This document shows, one piece after another, positions 1 to 16,462 of a DNA stretch of 64,000 nucleotides (positions are counted from its first letter, which is position 1; the number at the start of each line of letters is the position of its first letter). The stretch spans positions 1 through 64,000 of the forward strand of contig QANT01002013.1 of assembly GCA_003254885.1 (NCBI GenBank), in the 5' to 3' direction. A program made the position numbers and the translations under genes. The notes under the pieces were generated by a model, which searched no databases, had not been told where the DNA came from, and worked only from the letters and a program-made list of their open reading frames with translations. The DNA is from Purshia tridentata. Lineage: Eukaryota > Streptophyta > Magnoliopsida > Rosales > Rosaceae.

Positions 1-850
1 TTTATTAACTTTTACTTACATGGTGCAGTTAAAAAAGAAAATTAAGATGAAAAACAAGAAGATATAATGCAGCGCACATAGATATATACTTTTTCAGGGG
101 CTAGTTTACTGAAATAAATTTCACTTCAAAGTTCTTTTTTTTTCTTTTTATCTCTATTATAAATTATTAATCTCCAATTTAAAATAAACTCTACCAGTGT
201 AAATCCTTTTTGTTTTTTATCTTTTGTTCAATTTTTCACAAAAAAAATTGAAATGAACCTACTCCAATGTTAGACACAAGCAAGTGAGCAACCTTGTCTT
301 ATAGGAAATATATGTTTTTTTTTTTTCAATAAGATGAATATAATAATATATGCCCTTTAATATTTCCTTAATAAATGCTCTAGTTACTCCTTGAGTCTGA
401 GGTAAATAAACTTTACTTTTTCTATTTAATCTCTTTAACATCAAAATAGGCATGCTGGTAACAATATTTGCAATGGGAGAATGCCTATAGCTGGGAGATG
501 GTATCCATCAACAAGACAACAACAGCAAATTCCTTTCCCACTAAAAAATACAAGCCCTTCTCATTTCTCACCAACTCCCAGCGAGGAGAATATCATTCTG
601 TAAGCTTAAATGCTTGTGGCCAAACCAAACTGCTTTGCAATTTGCAAGGATATCTTCCCACAGAAACAGCTGAATTGAATGACCCAAAATAATATAACAT
701 AATATGCACGAAAGTAATGTCTCAAACTAACTACACTGCTCCAAAGCTAATCGCTTCTCTTTTTGTTTTTTGTTTTTATAATGGCTGCAAAGCTAATCGT
801 GAGATAATATTTGTTACAAAGGTTATTCAAAGTTAATTATAACTTTATCT
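1..850. other. AT-rich flank, no gene recognised
   Basis: AT-rich sequence downstream of the minus-strand glyoxalase gene. Short open frames exist, for example 468-692 on the plus strand, but none resembles a known protein or has convincing splice or start context. The last part may belong to the glyoxalase 3' UTR. Confidence 0.5.
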
Positions 851-959
851 ACAAAATGGGATTTAATACATTCTTTCAAGAGAACAGCTTTGTAGAATCA
901 TCTTGGCCTGAGATTTCAATTTCAATATCACAAACTTGGTACTGTAAGCCTCCTATATC

Positions 960-3760
960 TCACTCCAATTCCTTGAGGAAATCAACATTATCCACAAAAA
1001 CCTGCAAAATGGAAAAAAAGTATTGAGACCTTGTAAATCAAGGGGGCAATAACCACCAATCAACTTTCAGCATGCCACAACCAAGTTTGGTCCAAGAAAT
1101 GCAATACCAAAACATCAAGAAAGTGGCAAGATGGTATGAACCCTACCGATTTCCAACCATCAGGATCCAAGCAAGCAGTGATCTTTGTGTTAATACCAGG
1201 CAATGGTCCAGGTTCTCGTGTAACCTTGCCCCCACAGAGTTTAATTGCTTCAGCAGTTTTATAGACGTCATCTGTGCCTATCGCTATCTGTTGAGATAAA
1301 GAAATCACTCTGCAAAATTAGTCCCAAAAAAGGGTGGCTCCAGACCAGATATACCAGTAATATAGCTAAATAGACTAAATAAGAAGCAAAGGCACCAGAG
1401 CACAAAATAGTTTCTGAAAAATGAATCAAAATAATAAGAAATCATGTATATCCACAAAATCAAAACCTCTTTCACAACAGATTGAGGGAACACTATCAAA
1501 ATAAGAGGGAAAATAAAAAGGTCTGGATTCTACCTGAGCATACGCATTTCCTTTGTCGTATTCTGTGACCCCATAGTTGTATGTCAACTCCAGAACAGTA
1601 TTTTTGTCTTCAGGGCCATAACCCAGCATTGCTATAGTGTACTAGAAGTAATGAGCACAAGATTATGTCATTAAGGTAGAAATACTCTAATCCAAAAACC
1701 AAACAAGGCTTGCATTATTGCATAAAACGTATTTTACAAATCAAAATAATTTCGAGACATAACATGCAGATTAAAACAAAAAGGAAGAGGCAGCAGTTGG
1801 GACAAGAACTCAGTCAAAAAAACAGAAAAAATTGTGCAGATTGAAGAGTTATTGTCTTTCACGATCTCCAAAAGGTAGTTGCTTAATTGATGAAATTCAA
1901 TCTCATATAGATTTATTCCCACATGTAGTGACCATGAGAATTTGATCAAAAGATCGAATCTCAAAAATTATTGGTTAAGCATGAATTTGTTCTTCTCTCA
2001 TCACTGCTTTAATCTAGAATCTCATGTTAATAGATCATCATACTTAAAAATCTACCTTTGGATAAAAGAGGCATCAAGATAGTTCCTGATACTTCCAGTG
2101 TAAGGCAATATATTGATCTAGAGAAAATGCAAAATTACCTTGTACTCAGGATTATCTCTCTTGCGAAGAAGCTCCATGCCAAAAGCCTAGATAACAAAAA
2201 GGAATTAAGGGTTGAAAACCAGAAAAAACGAAAAAAAACACAAACAAACAAACAACATATTATGCCCAAAGCAACTCTCACCTTCTCATAAAATGTTATG
2301 GAACGATCAAGATCACCCACACGAAGCATAACTTGACACAAAGGCTCAGGTGTAGGCCCTCTTTCCAAAATTTCAAACTTATAACCATCAGGATCTTCAA
2401 CAAATGCAATTACTGTACTGCCACCTTTGACCGGACCAGGTTCTCGAGTTACCTTGCCACCCTTAGCTTTTACAAGTTCCACAGTCTTGGCAACCTAACC
2501 ATAAGAGCACATACGTAAAGTCTAGAAGGTGTCCATTAAGAACCAACAATCCAGAACAGGTCTACAAAACTAGTAACAGCAGGATAAAATAAAACTATCA
2601 TAAAAAGAACATAGGGACTTACATCATCAACAGCAATACCAAAATGACCAAATGCAGTTCCAATATCATACTTGTCAACTCCATAATCTGGAAGCGCCAT
2701 TAAATCAAAATGAACATCAATCATATATATTTACAGTGCAGGACAAGTGCTTATGAGAGTAATTCACAGCAGGTTTGTAGTGAACTTCAATGCTTCAGAT
2801 TTTGGGAAAAGTTGACGAAAAATTAGTTAGATGGTTTACTATAAGTGAGTTCAATAACAAAGTGGGAATCCTCTGGCCCATATCCAAGAAAAGCATTTGT
2901 GTATCTTTCCTCTGGTATGTCGCGTTTCCGCAACAATTTCATCCCCAGGCACTCTGTGTAGAATCTGCAGTCACAACACATTTTTGTTTGAATTCTACAT
3001 TTTCGATGATTCTAATCATACAAATACAACATAATATACGAGATCCAACATTGCATTTCACTCTGCATCGAACAGACATACTTTATGGTCCGGTCCAAAT
3101 CCCCAACGCGGTAAACAACATGGAGCATCCTTCGCTTGTCCTGTTTGACCCACTCTAGGACATTTTCCGGGGTAGCTGTTGTGCTCGCCTGTGCCGCATT
3201 TCCAGCAGCAGCCACCCCCATGGCTTTACCATCTCCTCTCAACAGCTTAGAAGCCTTCAGACTGAAAAAATGTGACTGTGGCACGGCTGGTAGACAACTC
3301 AAAATCATCAAGCAGGTCTAAAATTTAAAAAAACATTAAAAAATCTGGTATTATAAAGCCACTCAGATTGTCATTTCCGTAACTTGATGTCAATCACAAA
3401 CATAATAATCCCCGTCATAATTCATTAAATATTTATTACCATAATCTCAACCATTCGATTCTAATCTTTGTACAAAATTTCTAATTAATTACTACGAGAC
3501 ACTAATCAAATTTTACATGATTACATAATTTACAGCCAAATTGTATTTGACAGCCTAAAAATCCCTCTAAATCCCCAATTCAACTGCAAAGTGATGAACT
3601 CAGCTGAAACAAACAGATTTAGGGTTTAAGTTTATTTACCACTGGCGAGGTGAAAGCAGGCGAGCCTCCTCGAAGGAGTGAACGAAGCCAGAGAAAGGCC
3701 GAAGCGAGAAGCGCCAGCGAACCGCAACGTAGAGAGCGACGGTCTGATTGAGGACGCCAT
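960..3760 (-). CDS. GLX1: Lactoylglutathione lyase (glyoxalase I), two-domain, probably plastid-targeted
   Basis: Isomerises the methylglyoxal-glutathione hemithioacetal to S-lactoylglutathione, the first step of methylglyoxal detoxification. Nine coding exons: 3640-3760, 3082-3286, 2840-2964, 2623-2687, 2282-2494, 2139-2186, 1534-1641, 1147-1287, 960-1001; 355 residues, close to the usual ~350 for plant two-domain forms. Residues 1-50 are Ser/Arg-rich without acids, as in a transit peptide ([16 protein letters not shown]). Domain 1 begins at [17 protein letters not shown] (His about residue 96) and continues through [29 protein letters not shown] and [10 protein letters not shown], which hold the expected His/Glu metal ligands. 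Domain 2 repeats the fold ([35 protein letters not shown]) and ends FLKELE. Similarity to the Arabidopsis At1g67280 type is from memory. The plastid location is inferred from the N-terminus only. Confidence 0.93.
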
Positions 3761-3837
3761 AGGTAATAACCTCACCATCTCTATCTTTCTGTGTCCCTCT
3801 CTGAGGCTGTGAGTGACTGACTGGCTCGGAAATTATT

Positions 3838-3885
3838 TTTTTTTGGTTTTGGTTTTTTTTTTTTTTTTTNTTTTTTTTTTTTTTT
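3838..3885. repeat. Poly-T tract with an unresolved base
   Basis: A long T homopolymer broken by a single N at 3870 and followed by a G run. The N marks an assembly or base-calling ambiguity, so the true tract length is uncertain. It lies just upstream of the glyoxalase start, in its 5' UTR or promoter. Confidence 0.9.
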
Positions 3886-5807
3886 GGGGGGGGTTTTGGG
3901 GAAGGGAATGAGAATAAAGGGTGGTCCGCGTGGCAAGGAGAGCCTGGTTGCCTGATGGAGGATGAAGTGAGACGAGAGCAACGCTTCGATTCGATTTTGA
4001 TTTTGATTTGGGGTTGGGCCGATGGCCCAATTATGGCCTACATCCTTGATATAAAAACGCAGCCGAAACGGGAGCGTAGAAATCGGGCCCATGACCCAAA
4101 AATAACAATGTCATTAATGTATTGTTAGCATTATTTGGTACATGGTCTAAACAAGCATCAAAGTTAGCATGCATAAATTGTACCAAGAAAAAGCTGGAGC
4201 TCCTCAATACTATATTTTGAAAGACTATCTAGCATATTCTTGTTAGAGTTTTCCTCTAATGCAGGTTTAATACGGGATGTGTATGAGCGTTCTAATGCCT
4301 AACGTAAAAGAATTGTGAGTGTTGGGCATTCAAACGCTCATTAGTATTAGAAGAGTTGTAAGTAGTATTTGAATCTCACAATAAAAAAGACGTCATGTTT
4401 GTTATATTAATACATATTAAATGAGTAGATCGTCTAATATGTGTTGGAATATAATATTTTCTCACAATATATATAAGTTTAATATTTATTATATAAACAA
4501 CATATTATAGAGAATTTACTTATAAGAATACGCACTCGTATAAATACCTTATTGTAAAGTCATTGTTTGCTTTTTCTTTTTCTTTTTCTTTTGTTATTTA
4601 GATACATGCATGTAATTGGACAAGAAGAGCTTGCGTTTTGAGACATGGTCAATATGAAATTGAATGGTTTAAAGTGAGTTTCATACATGCTCACTATGAA
4701 AAACTGTAAATGTCTTGTCAAAGAAAGTTGCACATTTGAGTATTTAACGATTGACTTAGCTATAATCGTCAAATTCTATGCGTGGCATGCACTCCCACAA
4801 GTGTATACGTCATGTCATGATCTAAGCAAAAGTAAGATGCCAAACATGGACCCATGCATGCTCTATGCGACTCTTACTAAATAATACCATCAATCGAGTT
4901 CGAGATTCTAGACAATTAATTATCTCATTTTGATTGCATAATTTAAATTAACAGTTTAATGATATTATAATTATACTAAATAAAAGTTTGGATTTCCTTT
5001 AATGTACATATGATATATTTTAACAAAAACTTTACCTAACCTTTTTGAGGATCAAAAATTTATGCAATACAGCTAAAACAGTCTTTATGAGCATCTGGCT
5101 TAGAAGCTGAGATATTTATGTGTGGGACAGTCATATTGTTGCGTTTTATGAGATGGCACCCCAGAATTTAATGAATGTCCCTCTTGCCTACCCATTATAA
5201 AAGTAAGAAAATATTTAGTAATAATAACACTTCAATTTTAATTTTTTGCATATTTCATACTTTTCTTTAATAAAAATGAAAGTCACATATTATATAATTA
5301 ATTAATATAAAGGTTGAAGTTTAAATGGTACAAGGTACATGCATTGGGTGAACTAAATGGTGACTGGCGGTGGCCATAAAGTTGACATACTGAGTGTGGG
5401 ATGCGGATGTCTAAAGCTGATGTGACTCGCACAAAATGCAGCCTCGCCACTCCCGACTCATCACACGGAACGCTAGCTGGCTTTAGCTGGCTTTAGCAAT
5501 TCCACTCGACTACGTTACTCGCCGTTGCCTGGCGCGGTTTATTGAATATTTATTTTCATTCAGTTTTTTACTTTTTTTGGTAAAAAAAAATATTTAGTAG
5601 TTTAGTACTTATAGATTCAAAATTAATTAATTATGACAATTTTCCTATTTATTATGCGACCACATTTATGCCTATGCGACCTTTATAAATGTAATATATA
5701 ACTGTTAATTTAATAATATTATTCTGTTCAATGTTTGGACACATATCTTAAGTTTAAATCTCTATAAGCTAATTAAAGAAATAAAAATGATGCTTTGAAA
5801 ATTTAAA
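3886..5807. other. Intergenic, no gene recognised
   Basis: Positions 4010-4095 hold GGCCCA/TGGGCC motifs (GATGGCCCAATT and CGGGCCCATG), typical of plant housekeeping promoters and plausibly part of the glyoxalase promoter. An imperfect inverted repeat of about 22 bp pairs 4280-4302 with 4318-4340 and may be an old MITE remnant. The rest is AT-rich with no convincing coding sequence. Confidence 0.5.
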
Positions 5808-6136
5808 AGGGAAAATTTTAGCAAAAGTACGTAACTTTGTCACTATTTTGCAGTTGAGGATGTCACTTTCATTTCATTCCAATTAAGGATTTAAACTTAA
5901 CTTATGTAACAATTAAGGGTTTTCCGTCACTTCCGTCTCAACTTCCATCTAAAAATCGTCACGTGACCTGCAGGTGCGTTATTTAAAGGGCAATTCCGTC
6001 TTTTCCTGTTGGATTTCAGTCAAATGTGCATTAACTCCACTTAATTGAATAAAATTGCTTTTAAAACATTTTAATTACTTAATGTAAACTAAAAATTAAA
6101 TAAAATGAAAAACAAAAAAGCAGAAGTTCACAGACC
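5808..6136 (+). repeat. Left terminal inverted repeat of the PPR-carrying element
   Basis: 329-bp arm matching the reverse complement of 6822-7151. It contains CGTCACGTGACC (G-box) and CCTGCAGG. Its inner edge includes the stop codon of the captured PPR open frame (6128). Confidence 0.9.
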
Positions 6137-6736
6137 AAAACGCATATGGCTGAAGGAAGTATGGGAAGTATGGGAACCTGCATCACAAACTTTCATGTCA
6201 GCAAAAGTCGATAACGACTTAATGGGTCTCAAGTTCTGCGCCAACCCAACAACCACTGCCGCATAACAAACCTCATCCCTGTGAGGGATTTCACCAAGCA
6301 CCTTGCGAGCTTCATCGGGCAACCGACATTTACAGTAAAAATTAATGAGCGCGGACCCAGAAAATGGCTGATCCGAGACACCAAGCTTGAAAGAAAGTGA
6401 GTGGAGGGCGAGGCCGAAAGAAAGAGAAGGGAGGGAGGTGCAGGTTTTGAAGAGGGAGGCTAAAGTGCGCTGGTTAGGGAAGGTGGGGTGGCGGAGCATA
6501 GAAACGAAATGCTGGAGGGCTAAGTGGGTGTTGGAGTAGGCTGAGATCATGACCGTCCATGAGACCACGTTGGGGGATGGGATTTGGTGAAAGAGGCGAA
6601 GGCAATAGGAGAAGAGGTTGGATTTGGAGTAGAGGCTGATGAGGCTGTTGTGAAGGTAACGGTCAGTGTTGCCGATTTTGATGGCTCGGGTGTGGTGTAC
6701 CTGAGGGTCCAAGTTGGGTGGCGGTGGCAGCGGCAA
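6128..6736 (-). pseudogene. Captured N-terminal fragment of a pentatricopeptide repeat (PPR) gene
   Basis: An open frame of 202 residues starting MPLPPPPNLDPQVHHTRA, with PPR-type helical repeats: LHNSLISLYSKSNLFSYCL, NVVSWTVMISAYSN, SGSALINFYCKCRLPDEAR and DEVCYAAVVVGLAQNLRP. This resembles the first four or so repeats of a plant PLS-class PPR protein, a family that binds organellar RNA and usually has over 400 residues. The frame stops inside the element's terminal repeat, so the C-terminal repeats and any E/DYW domain are missing. It is therefore called a transduplicated gene fragment rather than a working PPR gene. The reading frame is still intact, so expression as a short chimeric protein is possible. 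Confidence 0.75.
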
Positions 6737-6850
6737 TGGCGAAGGGTCTGTGAACTTCTGCTTTTTTGTTTACGAGGGTCCAAGTTGGGTGGCGGTGGCA
6801 GCGGCAGCGGCAGTGGCGAAGGGTCTGTGAACTTCTGCTTTTTTGTTTTT
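6703..6850. repeat. Tandem duplication (~71-77 bp x 2) inside the PPR-carrying element
   Basis: The unit starting GAGGGTCCAAGTTGGGTGG occurs at 6703-6773 and again from 6774 to about 6850. The second copy has an expanded GCGGCA run. Each unit joins the start of the PPR fragment to the inner edge of the right terminal repeat. Confidence 0.85.
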
Positions 6851-7151
6851 CATTTTATTTAATTTTTAGTTTACATTAACTAATTAAAATGTTTTAAAAG
6901 CAATTTTATTCAATTAAGTGGAGGTCAATGCACATTTGACTGAAATCCAACAGGAAAAGACGGAATTGCCCTTTAAATAACGCACCTGCAGGTCACGTGA
7001 CGATTTTTAGATGGAAGTTGAGACGGAAGTGACGGAAAACCCTTAATTGGTACATAAGTTAAGTTTAAATCCTTAATTTGAATGAAATGAAAGTGACATC
7101 CTCAACTGTAAAATAGTGACAAAGTTACGTACTTTTGCTAAAATTTTCCCT
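6822..7151 (-). repeat. Right terminal inverted repeat of the PPR-carrying element
   Basis: 330-bp arm, reverse complement of 5808-6136. It ends about 300 bp upstream of the dUTPase promoter elements and brings a second copy of the CACGTG G-box close to that promoter. Confidence 0.9.
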
Positions 7152-7458
7152 AAATTAAAACACTAATATCCACATTGTAGCGTTACCATCATGGCTTTAT
7201 GCAAAAACAAAACCAATGTAGCTTGCATTTTAGAAGCCCTGCAAGTTAAATTGGGTTTTGGGGGCTGAAATTTATCTGCCATCGTGAAGATGGGGTAGGC
7301 CTTACCAAATCGTTCACGTACACGAGCCTAATCAAATCTCAGCCCAAGAGCTTCAAAGGTCGGAGGTGATGATGGTCCGCTGGGGGGTGGAGAAGAAGGT
7401 GAAGAATTTATTTCAAGGCTTGAAGGCTACAAGTACGACTATACACCACAGCGCAAAA

Positions 7459-7523
7459 TGGCGGGAAACTTTGGCGCCATGAGGCGGGAAATGCCACTAT
7501 TTGCGATTCGTTCTCTATTTAAA
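7459..7523 (+). promoter_or_regulatory. dUTPase promoter: E2F-type site cluster and TATA-like box
   Basis: Three E2F-type motifs lie within 32 bp: GGCGGGAAA (7460-7468), TTTGGCGCC (7470-7478) and GGCGGGAAA (7483-7491). A TATA-like CTATTTAAA follows at 7515-7523. E2F/DP factors drive S-phase genes, which fits dUTPase. If the TATA-like box is used, transcription would start near 7545-7555, downstream of the first in-frame ATG at 7458. Motif spacing is read from the sequence; function is inferred. Confidence 0.65.
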
Positions 7524-7607
7524 CCAACCCCATCTTCCCATTCATCCCTGAAACTCCGTATTTTCAAATTCCCATATCGCTCTCATCCTCTCCCTCAAGT
7601 TCTCAAA

Positions 7608-8316
7608 ATGGCCCAGCAAGACTCAGAGAAGGCAAGCCCCGAAGTTCCAGAGCCAGCTCTTAAGATCCCCAAGCTTCACCAAAACGGTACCGTACAAGTT
7701 TCCGAAAACGCCACCTCTTTCTTCAGGGTGAAAAAGCTCTCTGAAAAAGCCGTTTTGCCCTCGAGAGGCTCCCAACTCTCTGCAGGTTACGACCTCTCAA
7801 GGTAAACCTAGAAATCCATTTGATCTTAGTATTTTCAATGAAAAATGATTGTAATCTTACATGGGTCCTTCGGGGTTTATTTAACTTTGTGTAGCGCAAC
7901 GGAGACAAAGGTACCAGCTAGAGGAAAAGCCATGGTCCCAACCGATTTGAGCATTGCGGTCCCTGAAGGAACATATGCAAGAATTGGTAAATTCCATGTT
8001 CCCAATTTTTCTATTAAATTTGGGCGTGAAAGTTTACTTTTTGGGTTTCTAACTTTGTATGGGGTTTGTAGCACCGCGATCAGGGTTGGCGTGGAAGCAC
8101 TCAATCGATGTTGGAGCTGGAGTGATAGATGCCGATTACAGAGGCCCAGTTGGGGTTATATTGTTCAACCATTCTGACCTTGATTTTGAAATCAAGGTGG
8201 GTGATAGGATTGCGCAGCTGATAATCGAGAAGATCATCACGCCTGATGTTATGGAGGTTGACGATTTGGATTCCACCGCCAGAGGTGCGGGAGGGTTCGG
8301 ATCTACCGGCGTCTAG
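7608..8316 (+). CDS. DUT: Deoxyuridine 5'-triphosphate nucleotidohydrolase (dUTPase)
   Basis: Hydrolyses dUTP to dUMP and pyrophosphate, keeping uracil out of DNA and feeding dTMP synthesis. Three exons: 7608-7801, 7895-7986, 8072-8316; 176 residues, matching the family's ~150-170. Trimeric dUTPase motifs in order: LSAGYDLSS (I), [10 protein letters not shown] (II), [15 protein letters not shown] with the catalytic Asp (III), [11 protein letters not shown] (IV) and [11 protein letters not shown] (V, the P-loop-like tail). The same frame opens earlier at 7458 (226 residues, MAGNFGAMRREMPLF), which could add a targeting peptide. I prefer the start at 7608 because E2F sites and a TATA-like box lie inside that extension and because the usual plant protein begins here. 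A second isoform from 7458 cannot be excluded. Confidence 0.93.
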
Positions 8317-8990
8317 ACCTCCTTTTTATCTTCTAGTTTTAATTCTGTGTTTTGGGATCGTGGGTCTGGGAGCAAACTAGTTGGTTAATTTTGTTGGAAC
8401 TACGCTGCTTTATGCAAATATTGTTATGTTTGAGGACTAGTAATGCAAAAATTTTCAGTGGCAAATAAACTCGCTTTATTTTGTACATCCATGGCTTTTA
8501 TCATTTGGGTCCAATTTTATCTAATGGGTGACCAATTTAAGTGACTGAGAAGTTCCACTAAAATCCTCTTATGTTTCTGAGCTTGTCCATTTTGAATAAG
8601 CATCTAATTGATTGAAGAGCTGAAACATCCCATTCCATTTCGGTTTTGAACTAACATGAATTGCGGGAGATAATTTCATCAATCAATAAATAGACGCTGA
8701 GTTGTGAGACATATATCATAAGGACTAATCTGCTGCGTGAATGACTCATTTGATGATAACATCAATTGATAAATATAGATTGTATGCATGCTCAGTTGTT
8801 TGGGCAGCATTTCTTGCCCAGAAACAGTCTCAATTTCAACTACAATGTTGCTCTTAAACATAAGATTTACATTAGAAGGTTGTCCGGCATAATCAGTGCC
8901 AAATTATTTTCTGCAGTGTTCGCTGTAGTTGATACATGAGGTTTAAATTATTCGTTCGACTTTGGAAGTACACATTTCCAGAACAAGGCA
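8317..8990. other. Convergent 3' flanks of dUTPase and glucose-6-phosphate isomerase
   Basis: AT-rich, no coding sequence seen. It should hold the 3' UTRs and polyadenylation signals of the two convergent genes on either side. Confidence 0.5.
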
Positions 8991-8991
8991 A

Positions 8992-14502
<5,511 letters not shown>

Positions 14503-15350
14503 TTGAGATTTTGCCAAAAACAGTTTACAACCAAATTCCCTGCATTGAAATCTGCCATTACTCATCACATCCATTTTCATAAGTATCAGTTTAGACCAGA
14601 GAAAACTTCATGCAAATTAAAGGAACTAGCAAATCATTGACTATGAAGCAATAAGAGAAAATTTAATTTTTTAACGACTCTCTATCTCTCTTCTCTTACA
14701 AGCAAAAGTGAAAGGGTACAGCAACACTGATTCCCTAAATCAACTTTTTGATATCCAATCTAGTATACTCAAAGAATGAAACATCAGAGCCAGAGCGAGC
14801 AGCGGAGAGCTCCATTGACTTTTTTTTGCTTAAGAAAGAGATTGATAACAATGCAAAAAGCGATCAACTTGTATTTAAATGTCCTGGTTTCCATGAAATA
14901 ACTCAGATCATTTAGTATAATAGAATGATATTTCTACCTTTCCCAGTGTTTCTCAGGAGCTAAACAAAGGATATCATCAAATTGAATTTTTTTTTAAACT
15001 TTTTTTTGCTAACAGACAAAATCAATAATAAATTTTTGCCGACTTCGTATTATCGAAGATGGGTAATAGCACGTCATACTCAATATTTTGACCAAAATCT
15101 GGATAAATAAGCTTGCGTGAAAGAAACGAAACCAAACAAGAAAGGGAAGGAAAATCAATCCGAGTGAGAAAACATAAAAAAAGATTTGAGAGGGTCCAAT
15201 AAAAATAATCTAGAACATTAATAAAATCTATAAAGATGGTGAATACCTGAGATTTGAGAGTGTGAAATTTCTTGGCGATAGAAAGAAGATAGATTTGAAG
15301 ATGGTAGAGGTCTGGGAAGCACACTATGGAAGAGAGAAGCTTCGTGCTCC
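14503..15350 (-). other. 5' UTR of the isomerase gene with a leader intron
   Basis: A leader exon of about 15249-15350 ends in a CTCAG|GTATTC donor. The acceptor ...CAATGCAG at about 14541 joins it to the short leader stretch before the ATG. No coding potential is needed here. A long open frame at 15022-15603 is non-homologous and crosses the tRNA gene. Confidence 0.6.
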
Positions 15351-15507
15351 AAGTGTCATAGTTGTCACTTAGCCTACTCAGTGGCTCGGTCACGTGTCTG
15401 TCCTCACGTGAAAAGGGTTTGCTTTCTCTTTCTGATGGTATCTTGCACACGTGGCAAAGCACGATTGTTTTAGAAAAACGAAAGAAAAAGGGTGGGAATA
15501 AAAAAAG

Positions 15508-15579
15508 TTCCGTTGCCGGGAATCGAACCCGGGTCTCCTGGGTGAAAGCCAGATATCCTAACCGCTGGACGACAACGGA
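15508..15579 (-). tRNA. tRNA-Glu (anticodon TTC)
   Basis: On the minus strand the acceptor arm TCCGTTG pairs with CAACGGA, with discriminator A. The D arm includes the A box (TCCAGCGGTTAGGA), the anticodon loop is CTTTCAC (anticodon TTC), and the T arm is CCCGGGTTCGATTCCCGG with a perfect B box GGTTCGATTCC. A T run follows directly (15501-15506 on the complement), serving as a Pol III terminator. It lies about 150 bp upstream of the isomerase leader in the same orientation. Confidence 0.95.
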
Positions 15580-16462
15580 ATGGTTGAACAACAAGCTCCA
15601 CAAAATATTCTTATACTTGATATTCTGGGTGTAGCAAAGAAGACTCGATTCATGCCTTCATGGGCATGCACAACCTTGCCATCCTATATGAAACGAAAAA
15701 TTATCAAATACTGTGATGTTAATATTTTATTTGTATACCCTTCTATACTCAGCAACAAATCATTTTATCACTTTCCTAGTTTATGAATTAAATTAGTTCA
15801 ATTTTGATTTTCTCTGTTGAACAATTTGGTCGGACTTAATTTGTTATTAGAGTTAGTGATGGAACTAACATCTTACATTTGGAGAATTGGAGAGACAGAT
15901 TAGTTTGATTTTTCAATATGGTTAGCGGTGGAACTAGCATCTTACATTTGGAGAGTTGGGAGAGACAAATTAGTACAGTTTTTCACTATGTAGGAGAATT
16001 AACATTGACCCTAATCCACATGAGTTGTATGAGGCTTTGAAAGATCACGACCACTTTGAGGCCTATATGTATATGTGGCTAAAAGGAAACATTTTCAAAG
16101 GATGAAAGGGACAAGCTAAAAGGAAACATTTTCAATTTAGAATTAATAATATGGAAATTAAGAGGTATATCCCTTGTAAACATATATAGGATCATGTAAG
16201 GTACACCATCAGTTGTGGGTGTACATATAGTTGGTTCTAAAGGGGCTTCACTTCCTTTCAGGATTCTGCTCTGCTTTCTTCACTGCACTGCCGTTTCTAG
16301 CTGCTTTCAAGCCTCTAAACTTCCTCTGCAAAACTTTGTTTGAGTTTGACAACTGCTGTTGCAACATGAAACATTAGTTTAAGTATCATTACATTAGCCT
16401 CAAAGACAATCATCAATGGAAAAAAAGAAATGAAATACATTCTCACCATTGTAAAATCCTCA
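15580..16462. other. Intergenic with a ~70-bp tandem repeat
   Basis: Two diverged head-to-tail copies (about 15851-15920 and 15920-15990) share GGAACTA(A/G)CATCTTACATTTGG and GAGAGACA(G/A)ATTAGT. No gene recognised. The right part probably holds the 3' UTR of the LIKE-COV gene. Confidence 0.55.

Larger units (their letters stand above)
5808..7151. mobile_element. Pack-MULE-like element with long terminal inverted repeats and a captured PPR fragment
   Basis: The left terminal inverted repeat (5808-6136) and the right one (6822-7151) are reverse complements over about 329 bp with only some 6-7 differences, so roughly 98% identical. Both outer ends read AGGGAAAATTTTAGC inward. The flanks AAATTTAAA (5799-5807) and AAATTAAAA (7152-7160) match at 8 of 9 positions, compatible with the 9-bp target duplication of Mutator-like elements, though AT richness weakens this. 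The interior encodes a pentatricopeptide-repeat fragment and no transposase, so the element would be non-autonomous. Each repeat carries the G-box palindrome GTCACGTGAC. The near identity of the repeats argues for recent insertion. Confidence 0.85.

Noticed and set aside
4280-4340. Imperfect 22-bp hairpin
   Set aside because: Too diverged and without matching target duplications to be called a MITE; kept only as a note in the intergenic entry.
15022-15603. Minus-strand frame of 193 residues
   Set aside because: It runs across the isomerase leader and the tRNA-Glu gene and has no family features; chance frame.
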